Source: Kosakonia oryzendophytica
Lineage (GTDB): Bacteria; Pseudomonadota; Gammaproteobacteria; Enterobacterales; Enterobacteriaceae
Length of the DNA: 64,000 nucleotides
Assembly: GCF_900094925.1 (NCBI RefSeq)
Contig: NZ_FMAY01000006.1
Location: forward strand, 248,001-312,000
Reading direction: 5' to 3'
The notes under the pieces are model-generated. The model had not been told where the DNA came from, did not search any database, and worked only from the letters and a program-made list of their open reading frames with translations. This document shows, piece after piece, positions 35,019-49,948 of this stretch. Both the position numbers and the translations under genes were made by a program. Numbering within the stretch: the first letter of the stretch is position 1; each line of letters opens with the position of its first letter.

Positions 35019-35050
35019 CGCAACCTTCTGGTTTTGGCCGGAAGGTTGCG
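35019..35050. terminator. Hairpin between yhhW and gntR
   Basis: Perfect 10-bp stem CGCAACCTTC/GAAGGTTGCG with a 12-base loop, 18 bp after yhhW. It lacks a long T-run. Confidence 0.6.
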
Positions 35051-35102
35051 CGTTGTCCGTGATAAACTGAGAAAATCTCTCTCTGTTTAAAATGTCAGGA
35101 CG

Positions 35103-36098
35103 ATGAAAAAGAAAAGACCCGTACTTCAGGATGTGGCCGATCGCGTTGGCGTGACCAAAATGACGGTCAGCCGTTTTTTGCGTAACCCGGAACAGGTATC
35201 CGTTGCGTTACGTGGCAAAATCGCTGCTGCGCTTGATGAGCTGGGTTACATTCCCAACCGCGCTCCCGATATTCTCTCCAACGCCACCAGCCGCGCTATT
35301 GGCGTATTGCTTCCCTCGCTGACCAACCAGGTGTTCGCTGAAGTGTTGCGCGGTATTGAAAGCGTGACGGATGCGCACGGCTATCAAACCATGCTGGCGC
35401 ACTACGGTTATAAAGCCGAAATGGAAGAAGAGCGTCTGGAATCGATGCTCTCCTGGAACATTGACGGCCTGATCCTCACCGAACGCACACATACGCCACG
35501 TACGCTGAAAATGATTGAAGTGGCGGGCATTCCGGTTGTGGAATTAATGGACAGCAAATCTCCCTGCCTGGATATCGCCGTCGGTTTCGATAACTTCGAA
35601 GCGGCGCGGCAGATGACCGCCGCGATTATTGAACGCGGTCATCGCGGCGTTGCCTATCTCGGCGCACGTCTGGATGAACGTACTATCATCAAACAGAAGG
35701 GTTACGAGCAGGCGATGCTGGATGCCGGGCTCATGCCGTACAGTGTGATGGTGGAACAGTCCTCCTCTTACACCGCCGGTATTGAACTGATGCGTCAGGC
35801 GCGTCGCGAGTACCCGCAACTGGACGGAATTTTCTGTACCAACGATGACCTGGCGGTAGGTGCCGCGTTTGAGTGCCAGCGCCTGGGGCTGAGAATTCCT
35901 GATGATATGGCGATCGCCGGGTTCCACGGTCACGACATTGGCCAGGTAATGGAGCCGCGTCTGGCGAGCGTGCTCACGCCGCGTGAACGCATGGGGCGTA
36001 TCGGAGCCGAACGTCTGCTGGCGCGCATTCGTGGTGAAGCAGTTACGCCGAAAATGTTAGATTTAGGTTTCACTTTGTCACCGGGTGGATCTATTTAG
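35103..36098 (+). CDS. gntR: GntR, LacI-family repressor of gluconate genes
   Basis: A 331-residue regulator. The LacI helix-turn-helix is LQDVADRVGVTKMTVSRFLRNPEQV (residues 8-32) with the hinge YIPNRAPDILSNATSRAIGVL; a periplasmic-binding-protein-like effector domain follows. It represses the gluconate regulon and is released by gluconate. Candidate operators for it are visible in this window before gntK and before gntT. It lies 137 bp upstream of gntKU, which has its own CRP site and operators. Confidence 0.97.
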   Translation: MKKKRPVLQDVADRVGVTKMTVSRFLRNPEQVSVALRGKIAAALDELGYIPNRAPDILSNATSRAIGVLLPSLTNQVFAEVLRGIESVTDAHGYQTMLAHYGYKAEMEEERLESMLSWNIDGLILTERTHTPRTLKMIEVAGIPVVELMDSKSPCLDIAVGFDNFEAARQMTAAIIERGHRGVAYLGARLDERTIIKQKGYEQAMLDAGLMPYSVMVEQSSSYTAGIELMRQARREYPQLDGIFCTNDDLAVGAAFECQRLGLRIPDDMAIAGFHGHDIGQVMEPRLASVLTPRERMGRIGAERLLARIRGEAVTPKMLDLGFTLSPGGSI

Positions 36099-36104
36099 TC
36101 TGAC

Positions 36105-36206
36105 AAATTTGAAGTAGCTCACACTTATTTATCTCTGGCACGAATGGATATTGCTTCTCCGTTACCCCGGCAGGACAATGTTACCGATAACAGTTACCCG
36201 TAACAA
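36105..36206 (+). promoter_or_regulatory. gntKU control region: CRP site and two GntR operators
   Basis: A CRP-like site (TTTGA-AGTAGC-TCACA, 36105-36126) lies upstream of two adjoining GntR operators: ATGTTACCGATAACAG (36178-36193) and AGTTACCCGTAACAA (36192-36206). The operators have the TTACC/GGTAAC-type dyad found again before gntT. Confidence 0.88.
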
Positions 36207-36235
36207 TTCACTCTTGCACCAGTGGGGGCCTCCCT

Positions 36236-36769
36236 TTGAGCACGACTAATCTTGATCACCACGTTTATGTCCTGATGGGCGTTTCCGGCAGTGGTAAATC
36301 TGCCGTCGCCAGCGAAGTGGCGCATCAGCTGCATGCCGCGTTTCTTGACGGTGACTTCCTTCATCCGCGCAGCAACATCACTAAAATGGCGTCCGGTGAA
36401 CCGCTGAACGACGATGACCGTAAGCCGTGGCTACAGGCGCTGAACGACGCCGCGTTTGCCATGCAACGCACCAATAAAGTGTCGCTAATTGTCTGCTCGG
36501 CGCTGAAAAAGCATTACCGCGATCAGCTGCGCGACGGTAACCCGAACCTCTCATTTATCTATCTGAAAGGCGATTTTGATGTCATCGAAAGCCGTCTGAA
36601 AGCGCGTAAAGGCCATTTCTTCAAAACGCAGATGCTGGTAACCCAGTTTGACACGCTGGAAGAGCCGGGCGCAGATGAGCGTGATGTGCTGATCGTTGAT
36701 ATCGATCAACCGCTGGACGACGTGGTCGCCAGCACGATTGCAGTCATTAATAAAGGCAGTGCGCAGTGA
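36236..36769 (+). CDS. gntK: GntK, thermoresistant gluconokinase
   Basis: A 177-residue kinase with P-loop GVSGSGKSAVAS (about 15-26), DGDFLHPRSNITKMASGEPLNDDDRKPWL (substrate side) and SLIVCSALKKHYRD. It converts gluconate and ATP to 6-phosphogluconate for the Entner-Doudoroff and pentose phosphate routes. The start is TTG at 36236, matching the unusual start and MSTTN N-terminus of E. coli GntK. It overlaps gntU by 4 bp (GTGA). Confidence 0.96.
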   Translation: MSTTNLDHHVYVLMGVSGSGKSAVASEVAHQLHAAFLDGDFLHPRSNITKMASGEPLNDDDRKPWLQALNDAAFAMQRTNKVSLIVCSALKKHYRDQLRDGNPNLSFIYLKGDFDVIESRLKARKGHFFKTQMLVTQFDTLEEPGADERDVLIVDIDQPLDDVVASTIAVINKGSAQ

Positions 36770-38106
36770 GTACATTAACGCTTGTTTTAACAGCAGTAGG
36801 GTCGGTTTTACTGCTGCTGTTTTTAGTGATGAAAGCGCGTATGCATGCTTTCATGGCTTTGATGGTGGTGTCTATTGGTGCAGGGCTTTTTTCCGGAATG
36901 CCGTTGATTAAGATCGCGCAGACCATGGAAAAAGGCATGGGCGGTACGCTGGGTTTCCTCGCCATTGTGGTGGCGCTCGGCGCGATGTTCGGCAAAATTC
37001 TTCATGAGACCGGCGCGGTGGATCAAATCGCCGTCAAGATGCTCAAATCGTTTGGTCACAATCGCGCACATTATGCGATTGGTCTGGCAGGGTTGATTTG
37101 CGCATTACCGCTGTTCTTTGAAGTGGCGATTGTGTTGCTGATTAGTGTTGCGTTCTCAATGGCGCGCCACACCGGCACTAACCTGGTCAAACTGGTGATC
37201 CCGTTGTTTGCCGGTGTTGCGGCGGCCGCGGCGTTCCTGCTACCGGGGCCCGCGCCAATGCTGCTGGCTTCGCAGATGCATGCGGATTTTGGCTGGATGA
37301 TCCTGATTGGCCTGTGTGCGGCAATCCCAGGCATGCTGATTGCGGGTCCGCTGTGGGGCAACTTTATTAGTCGCCATGTGCAACTGCATATTCCGGACGA
37401 TGTTAGCGAGCCGCATCTGGGCGAAGGCAAAATGCCGTCATTTGCTTTCAGTCTGTCGCTGATCCTGCTGCCGCTGGTGCTGGTCGGGATGAAAACCATC
37501 GCTGCGCGCTTCGTGACCGAAGGCAGCAGCCTGTATGACTGGCTGGAATTTATCGGTCACCCGTTCACCGCGATCCTTGTGGCGTGCCTGGTGGCGATTT
37601 ACGGCCTGGCAATACGTCAGGGCATGGCGAAAGATCGCGTGATGGAAATTTGCGGTCATGCGTTGCAGCCGGCTGGCATTATTTTGCTGGTGATCGGTGC
37701 GGGCGGCGTGTTCAAGCAGGTGCTGGTTGACTCAGGCGTCGGCCCGGCACTGGGCGAAGCACTGACCGGAATGGGACTGCCTATCGCGATCACCTGCTTT
37801 GTGCTGGCGGCGGCGGTGCGCATTATTCAGGGTTCCGCCACGGTGGCCTGCCTGACTGCGGTCGGTCTGGTGATGCCCGTGATTGAACAACTGCACTTCA
37901 ACGGCGCGCAGATGGCAGCACTCTCTATTTGCATCGCGGGGGGATCCATCGTGGTGAGCCACGTGAACGACGCCGGTTTCTGGCTGTATGGTCGCTTTAC
38001 CGGTGCGACGGAAGCGCAAACCCTGAAGACCTGGACGATGATGGAGACCATCCTCGGCACCACCGGCGCGATTATTGGCATGATTGCCTTTACACTGCTG
38101 AGCTAA
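36766..38106 (+). CDS. gntU: GntU, low-affinity gluconate transporter
   Basis: A 446-residue inner-membrane permease of the Gnt family with about 12-14 helices. Family stretches are GKILHETGAVDQIAVKM, FEVAIVLLISVAFSMARHTG, GAGGVFKQVLVDSGVGPALG and IVVSHVNDAGFWLYG. It imports gluconate by proton symport at higher concentrations; the high-affinity relative GntT is encoded about 24 kb away in this window. It starts with GTG inside the gntK stop. Confidence 0.96.
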   Translation: MSTLTLVLTAVGSVLLLLFLVMKARMHAFMALMVVSIGAGLFSGMPLIKIAQTMEKGMGGTLGFLAIVVALGAMFGKILHETGAVDQIAVKMLKSFGHNRAHYAIGLAGLICALPLFFEVAIVLLISVAFSMARHTGTNLVKLVIPLFAGVAAAAAFLLPGPAPMLLASQMHADFGWMILIGLCAAIPGMLIAGPLWGNFISRHVQLHIPDDVSEPHLGEGKMPSFAFSLSLILLPLVLVGMKTIAARFVTEGSSLYDWLEFIGHPFTAILVACLVAIYGLAIRQGMAKDRVMEICGHALQPAGIILLVIGAGGVFKQVLVDSGVGPALGEALTGMGLPIAITCFVLAAAVRIIQGSATVACLTAVGLVMPVIEQLHFNGAQMAALSICIAGGSIVVSHVNDAGFWLYGRFTGATEAQTLKTWTMMETILGTTGAIIGMIAFTLLS

Positions 38107-38153
38107 GGTTGGTATGCCTGGTTGATAAGGCAAAACCGCCATCTGGCGTTGAA

Positions 38154-38186
38154 AAACACCACGTTGTTTAACGTGGTGTTTTTTTT
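38154..38186 (+). terminator. Terminator of gntKU
   Basis: Stem AACACCACGTT/AACGTGGTGTT with a short loop, followed by eight or more T. Confidence 0.92.
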
Positions 38187-38279
38187 ACCCGCGTCTGGCA
38201 AGGTGATATCAAACGCTGTTGCTTACCTGAAAGTCCCTCCGCAGCCGGGACAGACAGATAAAAATTGAAGAGAAGTAGG

Positions 38280-38873
38280 CTATCCCTTCATCCACACTCT
38301 TATCCCATCGAGGAACATTTGGGTGGCGAGCATTACCAGAATCAGCCCCATCAGGCGTTCCAGCGCATTGACGCCTTTCTCACCGAGCAGACGCAGAAAC
38401 AACGATGATTGCAGCAGAATGGCCACCGTACCGCCCCAGGCAATCAGCAGCGCAATCACCAGATGCCCCATCTGATTCGGGTATTGGTGCGACAACAGCA
38501 TCAACGTTGCCAGCAAAGTCGGGCCTGCAACCAACGGGATTGCCAGTGGCACAATAAAGGGTTCTTCACCGGCGGGAAGACCACTGCTGCCGCCAGACTC
38601 ACTGGGAAAAATCATCTTAATGGCGATCAGAAACAGAATAATGCCGCCGGAAATGGAGACCGTCTCGGCGCGTAAGTTCAGCAACGCGAGGATCTTTTCA
38701 CCAGTAAACAAGAAGATAAACATCACCAGCAGGGCGATCAGCAGTTCGCGGATCATGATGGCCCGGCGGCGCTTGGGCTCGGTATGTTTTAATACCGACA
38801 TAAAGATAGGCAGGTTGCCCAACGGATCCATAATCAGGATCAGCAACACGGTTGCGGAGATGATCTCACTCAT
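38280..38873 (-). CDS. yhgN: YhgN, MarC-family membrane protein
   Basis: A 197-residue inner-membrane protein with six membrane segments. The MarC family signature LLILIMDPLGNLPIFM (residues 10-25) is present, as are VPLAIPLVAGPTLLATLML and LERLMGLILVMLATQMFLDGI. The function of MarC/YhgN proteins is unknown; they are not proven antibiotic exporters. It lies between the gntU terminator and asd, divergent from asd. Confidence 0.94.
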   Translation of the reverse strand: MSEIISATVLLILIMDPLGNLPIFMSVLKHTEPKRRRAIMIRELLIALLVMFIFLFTGEKILALLNLRAETVSISGGIILFLIAIKMIFPSESGGSSGLPAGEEPFIVPLAIPLVAGPTLLATLMLLSHQYPNQMGHLVIALLIAWGGTVAILLQSSLFLRLLGEKGVNALERLMGLILVMLATQMFLDGIRVWMKG

Positions 38874-39045
38874 TCATTATTATCCCTGACACTTGCCACA
38901 TAATTGCAGTAATTAGCTGCGTTTCTGATACATTCGCGATCATTGATTAATTTCACTTGCGACTTTGGCAGCATTTTGTAATGTGGTCATACCCCAGTTG
39001 GACACTGGCTCGCACAACAGCACACACCTCTGCAGGAACTTCGCT

Positions 39046-40152
39046 ATGAAAAATGTTGGTTTTATCGGCTGGCGCGGAATGGTCGGCTCTGTACTCATGC
39101 AACGCATGGTTGAAGAGCGCGATTTTGACGCCATTCGCCCTGTCTTCTTTTCCACTTCCCAGTTTGGGCAAGCTGCTCCCGCATTCAGCGGCCAGGCAGC
39201 GGGCACACTTCAGGATGCGTTCGATCTGGAAGCGCTGAAGGCACTCGACATTATTGTCACCTGCCAGGGCGGCGATTATACCAACGAAATCTATCCAAAG
39301 CTCCGGGAAAGCGGCTGGCAGGGTTATTGGATTGACGCAGCCTCTTCGCTGCGCATGAAAGATGACGCCATTATTATTCTCGACCCGGTCAACCAGGCTG
39401 TGATTAACGACGGGCTGAACAATGGCGTGAAAACCTTTGTCGGCGGCAACTGTACCGTCAGCCTGATGCTGATGTCCCTCGGCGGGCTCTTCGCCAACGA
39501 TCTGGTGGAGTGGGTCTCTGTCGCCACCTATCAGGCGGCATCCGGTGGCGGCGCGCGCCACATGCGCGAGCTGCTGACGCAAATGGGTCAGTTGCACAAC
39601 CACGTTGCGGCGGAACTGGCGGATCCGGCTTCCGCTATTCTCGACATCGAACGCAAAGTCACCGCGTTGACCCGCAGTGGCGAGCTGCCGGTCGAAAACT
39701 TTGGTGTACCGCTGGCGGGAAGCCTGATCCCGTGGATCGACAAACAGCTTGATAACGGTCAGAGCCGTGAAGAGTGGAAAGGCCAGGCGGAAACCAACAA
39801 AATCCTCAACACCTCCAGCATCATTCCGGTTGATGGCCTTTGCGTACGTATCGGCGCGCTGCGCTGCCACAGCCAGGCTTTCACCATCAAACTGAAAAAA
39901 GATGTCTCAATTCCGACCGTGGAAGAACTGCTGGCGGCGCATAACCCGTGGGCGAAAGTGGTGCCAAACGATCGTGAGATCAGCATGCGCGAACTGACGC
40001 CTGCCGCAGTCACTGGCACGCTGACCACGCCTGTGGGCCGTCTGCGTAAGCTGAATATGGGGCCGGAGTTCCTCTCCGCTTTCACTGTAGGTGACCAGCT
40101 TTTGTGGGGGGCAGCCGAGCCGCTGCGTCGTATGTTGCGCCAACTGGCGTAA
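39046..40152 (+). CDS. asd: Asd, aspartate-semialdehyde dehydrogenase
   Basis: A 368-residue enzyme. NADP-binding [14 protein letters not shown] lies at residues 8-21, and the active-site Cys136 in [12 protein letters not shown] forms the thioacyl intermediate. [15 protein letters not shown] is the phosphate/substrate loop. It reduces aspartyl phosphate to aspartate semialdehyde for lysine, diaminopimelate, threonine and methionine. The ATG at 39046 fits the E. coli length; the frame is open upstream to 38965. It is monocistronic, with a strong terminator. Confidence 0.98.
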   Translation: MKNVGFIGWRGMVGSVLMQRMVEERDFDAIRPVFFSTSQFGQAAPAFSGQAAGTLQDAFDLEALKALDIIVTCQGGDYTNEIYPKLRESGWQGYWIDAASSLRMKDDAIIILDPVNQAVINDGLNNGVKTFVGGNCTVSLMLMSLGGLFANDLVEWVSVATYQAASGGGARHMRELLTQMGQLHNHVAAELADPASAILDIERKVTALTRSGELPVENFGVPLAGSLIPWIDKQLDNGQSREEWKGQAETNKILNTSSIIPVDGLCVRIGALRCHSQAFTIKLKKDVSIPTVEELLAAHNPWAKVVPNDREISMRELTPAAVTGTLTTPVGRLRKLNMGPEFLSAFTVGDQLLWGAAEPLRRMLRQLA

Positions 40153-40171
40153 GCATAAAAAAAAGAATCAG

Positions 40172-40196
40172 GGGGTGCTTCGGCACCCCTTTTTTT
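40172..40196 (+). terminator. Terminator of asd
   Basis: Stem GGGGTGC/GCACCCC with a UUCG-type tetraloop and seven T. Confidence 0.95.
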
Positions 40197-40421
40197 ATGC
40201 TTTTTTTCCGCAAATTTTCCGCAAATAAAAAGTGATGTTTTTATTTTCTCAAGAGTCTGAGCACGTTGGCTATGCTTAAGGTTGGGTATTTTCATATTTT
40301 GCCTGAAATGGGACGGTGCTGAGCAGATTCCCGAGGGGCTGCACCGTTCAGATCACATAAGTATCGCAACCGGACGTAACCACGGTGGAAGGTGCGATAC
40401 CATTACAACAGGATGAGAACC

Positions 40422-42608
40422 ATGTCCGTTGATGTTGATAAAAACGTGATTGACGCGCTAATCGCCGGTCATTTTGCCGATCCTTTTTCCGTATTGGGAA
40501 TGCATTCCACCGACGCAGGTCTTGAGGTTCGTGCCCTGTTGCCCGATGCCACGGAAGTCTGGGTTATCGAACCGAAAACCGGACGCAAAGTCGGCAAGCT
40601 GGAATGTCTCGACTCGCGGGGCTTTTTCTGTGGCGTGATGCAGCGCCGCAAAAATCCTTTCTATTATCAGTTTGCCGTTGTCTGGCACGGACAGGAGAAC
40701 CTGATTGATGACCCTTATCGCTTCGGCCCTCTGTTGCAGGATGTTGATGCCTGGCTGCTGAGTGAAGGCACGCATATGCGGCCGTACGAAACGCTTGGCG
40801 CGCATGCCGATACGATGGAGGGCGTGGTGGGGACACGTTTTTCCGTCTGGGCGCCTAATGCGCAGCGCGTCTCCGTAGTTGGGCAGTTTAACTACTGGGA
40901 TGGTCGTCGCCACCCCATGCGCCTGCGTCGTGAAAGCGGGATCTGGGAGCTGTTTATCCCCGGAGCGCTGAACGGGCAACTGTATAAATTTGAGATGATA
41001 GATGCACAAGGCAAACTGCGGATCAAAGCCGATCCTTACGCGTTTGAATCCCAGATGCGTCCGGACAGCGCATCGCTGATTTGCGGCCTGCCAGGCAAGA
41101 AAACACAGAGTGAAGAGCGCAAAAAAGCAAATCAGTTTGATGCGCCTATCTCTATCTATGAAGTGCACCTGGGCTCCTGGCGTCGACATGCCGACAACAA
41201 TTTCTGGCTGAGTTACCGGGAATTAGCGGATCAACTGGTGCCCTACGCCAAATGGATGGGATTCACCCATCTGGAGCTGATGCCGATTAATGAACACCCC
41301 TTCGACGGGAGCTGGGGCTATCAGCCAACCGGGCTTTATGCGCCGACTCGCCGTTTTGGCACCCGCGATGACTTCCTGCATTTTATCCATACTGCACATG
41401 CCGCCGGCCTTAGTGTGATCCTCGATTGGGTTCCGGGACATTTCCCCTCTGATGATTTTGGTCTGGCGGATTTCGATGGCACCAAACTCTACGAACATAA
41501 CGATCCGCGTGAAGGTTTTCACCAGGACTGGAACACGCTGATCTACAACTATGGCCGTCGGGAAGTGAGCAACTACCTGGTCGGCAATGCGCTGTACTGG
41601 ATCGAACGTTTTGGCATTGATGCGCTGCGTGTGGATGCGGTGGCATCGATGATATACCGCGATTACAGCCGCAAAGAAGGGGAGTGGATCCCCAATGAAT
41701 ATGGCGGGCGCGAAAACCTCGAGGCAATTGAGTTTTTACGCAATACCAACCGTATCCTCGGTGAGCAGGCTCCCGGAGCGGTCAGTATGGCGGAAGAGTC
41801 TACGGATTTTGCCGGCGTGTCACGCCCGGCTTCGATGGGGGGACTGGGTTTTTGGTTCAAGTGGAATCTGGGGTGGATGCACGACACGCTGGACTACATG
41901 AAGCTTGATCCGGTGTACCGCAAGTTCCACCACGACAAACTCACTTTCGGCATGCTCTATAACTACACCGAAAACTTTATTCTGCCGCTATCCCATGACG
42001 AAGTGGTGCATGGCAAGAAATCGATCCTCGACAGGATGCCCGGCGATGCCTGGCAGAAGTTCGCCAACCTGCGCGCTTACTACGCCTGGATGTGGGCTTT
42101 TCCCGGCAAGAAACTGATGTTTATGGGTAACGAATTCGCCCAAGGGCGCGAGTGGAATCACGATAGCAGCCTTGACTGGCATTTGCTGGAGGGCGGTGAT
42201 AACTGGCACCACGGTGTTCAGCGGCTGGTACGCGATATGAACCACGCCTATCGCCATCATAAAGCGCTACATGAGCTGGATTATGACCCCTACGGTTTTG
42301 AGTGGCTGGTGGTGGACGATCATGAAGCCTCGGTATTTGTTTTTGTACGCCGGGATAAGCAGGGTAATGAAATCATTGTCGCCAGCAATTTCACGCCAGT
42401 ACCGCGCTACGATTACCGCGTGGGGATTAATCAGCCAGGTCGCTGGCGTGAAGAGCTGAACAGCGACTCTATGCATTACCACGGCAGCAATACCGGTAAC
42501 GGCGGTGTGTTGCACAGTGATGCGATCGCCAATCGTGGGCGTGAACACTCGCTGTTACTGACATTGCCACCGCTGGGCACCATCTGGCTGGTCAGGGAGG
42601 GGGAATGA
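40422..42608 (+). CDS. glgB: GlgB, 1,4-alpha-glucan branching enzyme
   Basis: A 728-residue GH13 enzyme: N-terminal domains (about 1-225, including a CBM48 with [17 protein letters not shown]), catalytic barrel with [15 protein letters not shown] (nucleophile Asp), VSMAEEST (acid/base Glu) and [11 protein letters not shown] (third Asp), and a C-terminal beta domain. It introduces alpha-1,6 branches into glycogen. The ATG at 40422 gives the E. coli length. First gene of glgBXCAP; overlaps glgX by 4 bp. Confidence 0.98.
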   Translation: MSVDVDKNVIDALIAGHFADPFSVLGMHSTDAGLEVRALLPDATEVWVIEPKTGRKVGKLECLDSRGFFCGVMQRRKNPFYYQFAVVWHGQENLIDDPYRFGPLLQDVDAWLLSEGTHMRPYETLGAHADTMEGVVGTRFSVWAPNAQRVSVVGQFNYWDGRRHPMRLRRESGIWELFIPGALNGQLYKFEMIDAQGKLRIKADPYAFESQMRPDSASLICGLPGKKTQSEERKKANQFDAPISIYEVHLGSWRRHADNNFWLSYRELADQLVPYAKWMGFTHLELMPINEHPFDGSWGYQPTGLYAPTRRFGTRDDFLHFIHTAHAAGLSVILDWVPGHFPSDDFGLADFDGTKLYEHNDPREGFHQDWNTLIYNYGRREVSNYLVGNALYWIERFGIDALRVDAVASMIYRDYSRKEGEWIPNEYGGRENLEAIEFLRNTNRILGEQAPGAVSMAEESTDFAGVSRPASMGGLGFWFKWNLGWMHDTLDYMKLDPVYRKFHHDKLTFGMLYNYTENFILPLSHDEVVHGKKSILDRMPGDAWQKFANLRAYYAWMWAFPGKKLMFMGNEFAQGREWNHDSSLDWHLLEGGDNWHHGVQRLVRDMNHAYRHHKALHELDYDPYGFEWLVVDDHEASVFVFVRRDKQGNEIIVASNFTPVPRYDYRVGINQPGRWREELNSDSMHYHGSNTGNGGVLHSDAIANRGREHSLLLTLPPLGTIWLVREGE

Positions 42609-44581
42609 CGAGACTGGCGGCCGGTAACGCCACACCACCCGGTGCGCATCTACGGGATGATGGCGTCAATTTTACACTCTTCTCCGCCCATGCGGAGCGT
42701 GTAGAACTGTGCCTGTTTGATGATGAAGGCAATGAGCAGCGCGTTGATTTGCCTGGCCGTACCGGGGATGTCTGGCACGGTTTTCTGGAAGGCGGTCGGG
42801 CTGGTCTGCAATACGGCTATCGGGTGCATGGCCCCTGGGATCCTGCGCAAGGGCACCGTTTCAACCCGGCGAAATTATTACTCGATCCTTGCGCGCAGCG
42901 CGTGGAGGGCGATGTGCAGGATAACCCGCTATTCCATGGCGGCGATGAGCAGCCCGATCCACACGATAATGCCGCTATTGCCCCGCGCAGCGTTGTGGTG
43001 CATGAAGTCTTCGACTGGGAGCATGATGCCCCGCCGCGTATTCCCTGGGGTAACACCGTTATTTATGAAGCGCATGTTAAAGGATTGACCTGGCTCCATC
43101 CCGATATTCCGGAAGCCATTCGCGGCACCTACAAGGCGCTGGGACATCCGGTGATGATCAACTGGTTTAAACATCTTGGCATTACCGCGCTGGAGTTAAT
43201 GCCGGTTGCCCACTTCACCAGCGAGCCGCGTTTGCAGCGGTTGGGATTAAGCAACTACTGGGGCTATAACCCGCTGGCGTTGTTTGCGCTGAATCCACGT
43301 TACGCCAGTGCGCCGGGGCAGGCCATTGTTGAATTTCGCGAGGCGGTGAAAGCGCTGCACCAGGCCGGAATCGAAGTGATCCTCGACATCGTGCTTAACC
43401 ACACCGCCGAAATCGATCTCGACGGACCGACCCTCTCCCTGCGCGGAATTGACAACCGTAGCTATTATTGGATTAGAGAGGATGGCGGTTATCACAACTG
43501 GACCGGCTGCGGCAACACGCTGAACCTGAGTAACCCTGGCGTCGTGGCGTATGCCCATGCATGTCTGCGTTACTGGGTGGAGACGTTCCATGTGGATGGT
43601 TTTCGATTTGATCTCGCATCGGTGATGGGGCGTACGCCAGCGTTCAGCCAGCAGGCGCCGCTGTTTATGGCGATCAAGAACGATCCTGTATTACGCGACC
43701 TGAAATTGATCGCGGAGCCCTGGGATATTGGTCCTGACGGCTACCAGGTTGGTAACTATCCTGCGCCCTTTGCCGAGTGGAACGACCATTTCCGCGATGC
43801 GATGCGCCGTTTCTGGCTTGAAACATCGCTTCCCCTCGGGGAGTTTGCCGGACGTTTTGCCGCCTCCAGCGATGTCTTTAAACGCGGTGGCCGCTTGCCG
43901 TCTGCGTCGGTCAACCTGATCACCGCCCATGATGGTTTTACGCTGCGGGATTGCGTCTGTTTCAACCATAAGCACAACGAAGCTAACGGTGAAGACAATC
44001 GCGATGGCACAAATAATAACCACAGCAACAATCACGGGTTTGAAGGGCTGGGTGGCAACCTGGATGTGATTGAACGGCGGCGCGCCAGCGTACATGCATT
44101 GTTGACGACGCTGCTGTTGTCGCAAGGCACGCCAATGCTGCTGGCTGGTGACGAACAGGGGCACAGCCAGCACGGCAACAATAATGCGTATTGTCAGGAC
44201 AATGCGCTGACATGGCTCGACTGGACGCAAGCCGATAGCGGGCTGGTTGCATTTACCGCCGCGTTGATCCACCTGCGTCAGCAAATTCCGGCATTGACCC
44301 GCGATACATGGTGGGAGGAGGGCGACGGTCATGTCGTCTGGTTAAACAACGAAGGAGCGCCACTCACTACGCAGGAGTGGCAACAGGGGATGCAGCGTTT
44401 ACAAATTCTGCTGTCAGGCAATGTGCTGATCGCGATTAACGCCACGCCTGAGGTAGCGGAAATCATATTGCCCGAAGGGGAGTGGCGCGCCATTCCTCCC
44501 TTTGCCGGAGAAGACAACCCGGTCGTAATGGCTGTCTGGCATGGGCCAGCACACGGAGTGTGTGTATTTCAGCGGTCATAA
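42605..44581 (+). CDS. glgX: GlgX, glycogen debranching enzyme
   Basis: A 658-residue GH13 isoamylase-type enzyme. The CBM48 domain comes first, then the barrel with [24 protein letters not shown] (nucleophile Asp), [15 protein letters not shown] (acid/base Glu) and [10 protein letters not shown] (third Asp). It removes short side chains left on glycogen after phosphorylase action, preferring four-glucose branches. It overlaps the end of glgB and is followed by glgC after 14 bp. Confidence 0.97.
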   Translation: MTRLAAGNATPPGAHLRDDGVNFTLFSAHAERVELCLFDDEGNEQRVDLPGRTGDVWHGFLEGGRAGLQYGYRVHGPWDPAQGHRFNPAKLLLDPCAQRVEGDVQDNPLFHGGDEQPDPHDNAAIAPRSVVVHEVFDWEHDAPPRIPWGNTVIYEAHVKGLTWLHPDIPEAIRGTYKALGHPVMINWFKHLGITALELMPVAHFTSEPRLQRLGLSNYWGYNPLALFALNPRYASAPGQAIVEFREAVKALHQAGIEVILDIVLNHTAEIDLDGPTLSLRGIDNRSYYWIREDGGYHNWTGCGNTLNLSNPGVVAYAHACLRYWVETFHVDGFRFDLASVMGRTPAFSQQAPLFMAIKNDPVLRDLKLIAEPWDIGPDGYQVGNYPAPFAEWNDHFRDAMRRFWLETSLPLGEFAGRFAASSDVFKRGGRLPSASVNLITAHDGFTLRDCVCFNHKHNEANGEDNRDGTNNNHSNNHGFEGLGGNLDVIERRRASVHALLTTLLLSQGTPMLLAGDEQGHSQHGNNNAYCQDNALTWLDWTQADSGLVAFTAALIHLRQQIPALTRDTWWEEGDGHVVWLNNEGAPLTTQEWQQGMQRLQILLSGNVLIAINATPEVAEIILPEGEWRAIPPFAGEDNPVVMAVWHGPAHGVCVFQRS

Positions 44582-44595
44582 AAATGGAGTCAGTC

Positions 44596-45879
44596 ATGGT
44601 GAGATTAGAAAAGAACGACCCTACAATGTTGGCCCGTCAGCTGCCATTAAAGTCTGTCGCCCTGATCCTGGCAGGAGGGCGCGGGACGCGCCTGAAAGAT
44701 TTAACCAACAAGCGTGCCAAACCTGCGGTGCACTTCGGCGGTAAATTCCGCATTATCGACTTCGCCCTGTCTAACTGCATTAACTCCGGTATTCGCCGTA
44801 TTGGCGTAATAACGCAATATCAATCCCACACGCTGGTGCAACACATCCAACGCGGCTGGGCCTTTTTCAATGAAGAGATGAACGAGTTTGTCGATCTGTT
44901 GCCTGCTCAACAGCGCGTGCACGGAGAACACTGGTACCGCGGCACGGCGGATGCGGTGACGCAGAACCTCGATATTATTCGGCGCTACGGTGCGGAATAC
45001 ATCGTCATTCTGGCGGGAGACCATATCTACAAACAGGACTATTCGCGCATGCTTATCGACCATGTCGAGAAAGGAGCGCGCTGCACCGTTGCCTGTTTGC
45101 CGGTGCCCGTTCATGAAGCGACCGCGTTCGGCGTCATGGCTGTTGATGACCAGGACAAAGTGATCGACTTCGTCGAGAAACCCGCGCAACCGCCCAGTAT
45201 GCCTGGCGATGACAGCAAGGCGCTGGCCAGTATGGGTATCTACATTTTCGATGCGGAGTACCTGTACGGCTTGCTGGAGCAGGATGATAAAGACGAAAAC
45301 TCAAGCCATGATTTCGGCAAAGATATCCTGCCGAAGGTGGTAAAGGCTGGCATGGCGTATGCGCACCCTTTCCCGCTCTCCTGTGTACAGTCTGACCCGA
45401 ATTCAGAGCCCTACTGGCGGGACGTGGGAACGCTGGAAGCTTACTGGAAAGCGAACCTCGATTTGGCCTCAGTGGTGCCGGAACTGGACATGTACGATCA
45501 AAGCTGGCCAATCCGTACCTATAATGAATCTCTTCCACCCGCGAAATTCGTGCAGGACCGCTCCGGTAGCCATGGCATGACATTGAATTCGTTGGTGGCT
45601 GGTGGTTGTGTCATTTCCGGGTCAGTGGTGGTGCAGTCGGTGTTGTTCAATCGCGTGCGCGTGAATTCGTTCTGCAATATCGACTCGGCTGTGCTGCTGC
45701 CTGATGTCTGGGTTGGGCGCTCCTGTCGGCTGCGCCGCTGCATTATCGATAGAGCTTGTGAAATCCCTGAAGGTACCGTGATTGGCGAAAACGCAGAGGA
45801 AGACGCCCGTCGCTTTTACCGTTCAGAAGAGGGGATTGTACTGGTCACGCGTGAAATGTTACGCAAACTGAAAGCCTGA
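44596..45879 (+). CDS. glgC: GlgC, glucose-1-phosphate adenylyltransferase
   Basis: A 427-residue ADP-glucose pyrophosphorylase. The nucleotide loop [27 protein letters not shown] contains the activator-binding Lys of fructose-1,6-bisphosphate. [27 protein letters not shown] and FVEKPAQPP (glucose-1-phosphate Lys) follow, then a left-handed beta-helix. It makes ADP-glucose, the committed step of glycogen synthesis. The ATG at 44596 has GGAG 7 bp upstream; the frame is open back to 44482 inside glgX. The start region carries GGA motifs of the kind bound by CsrA, but no binding site was proven. Confidence 0.97.
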   Translation: MVRLEKNDPTMLARQLPLKSVALILAGGRGTRLKDLTNKRAKPAVHFGGKFRIIDFALSNCINSGIRRIGVITQYQSHTLVQHIQRGWAFFNEEMNEFVDLLPAQQRVHGEHWYRGTADAVTQNLDIIRRYGAEYIVILAGDHIYKQDYSRMLIDHVEKGARCTVACLPVPVHEATAFGVMAVDDQDKVIDFVEKPAQPPSMPGDDSKALASMGIYIFDAEYLYGLLEQDDKDENSSHDFGKDILPKVVKAGMAYAHPFPLSCVQSDPNSEPYWRDVGTLEAYWKANLDLASVVPELDMYDQSWPIRTYNESLPPAKFVQDRSGSHGMTLNSLVAGGCVISGSVVVQSVLFNRVRVNSFCNIDSAVLLPDVWVGRSCRLRRCIIDRACEIPEGTVIGENAEEDARRFYRSEEGIVLVTREMLRKLKA

Positions 45880-45971
45880 AAGCCTTTATTTTAACCTTGC
45901 GCGGAAGGGGTCCGCGCGCTGTTTTCCCGCTAACGGCTTCGCTAACCGGGTGGTTTTGAACAGGAGCGATA

Positions 45972-49872
<3,901 letters not shown>

Positions 49873-49880
49873 TGAGATGT

Positions 49881-49937
49881 CAGGATGGCGCTGCGAAAAT
49901 CCGGCCCGCAGACCGGATTCGCGTAGCTGCCATCCTG
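49881..49937. repeat. Large imperfect palindrome between glgP and glpD
   Basis: Outer arms CAGGATGGC/GCCATCCTG (49881-49889, 49929-49937) enclose inner arms AATCCGG/CCGGATT. It lies between the two convergent stop codons and probably acts as a bidirectional terminator or a REP-like 3'-end protector. No long T-run. Confidence 0.7.
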
Positions 49938-49948
49938 CATGACTACTG

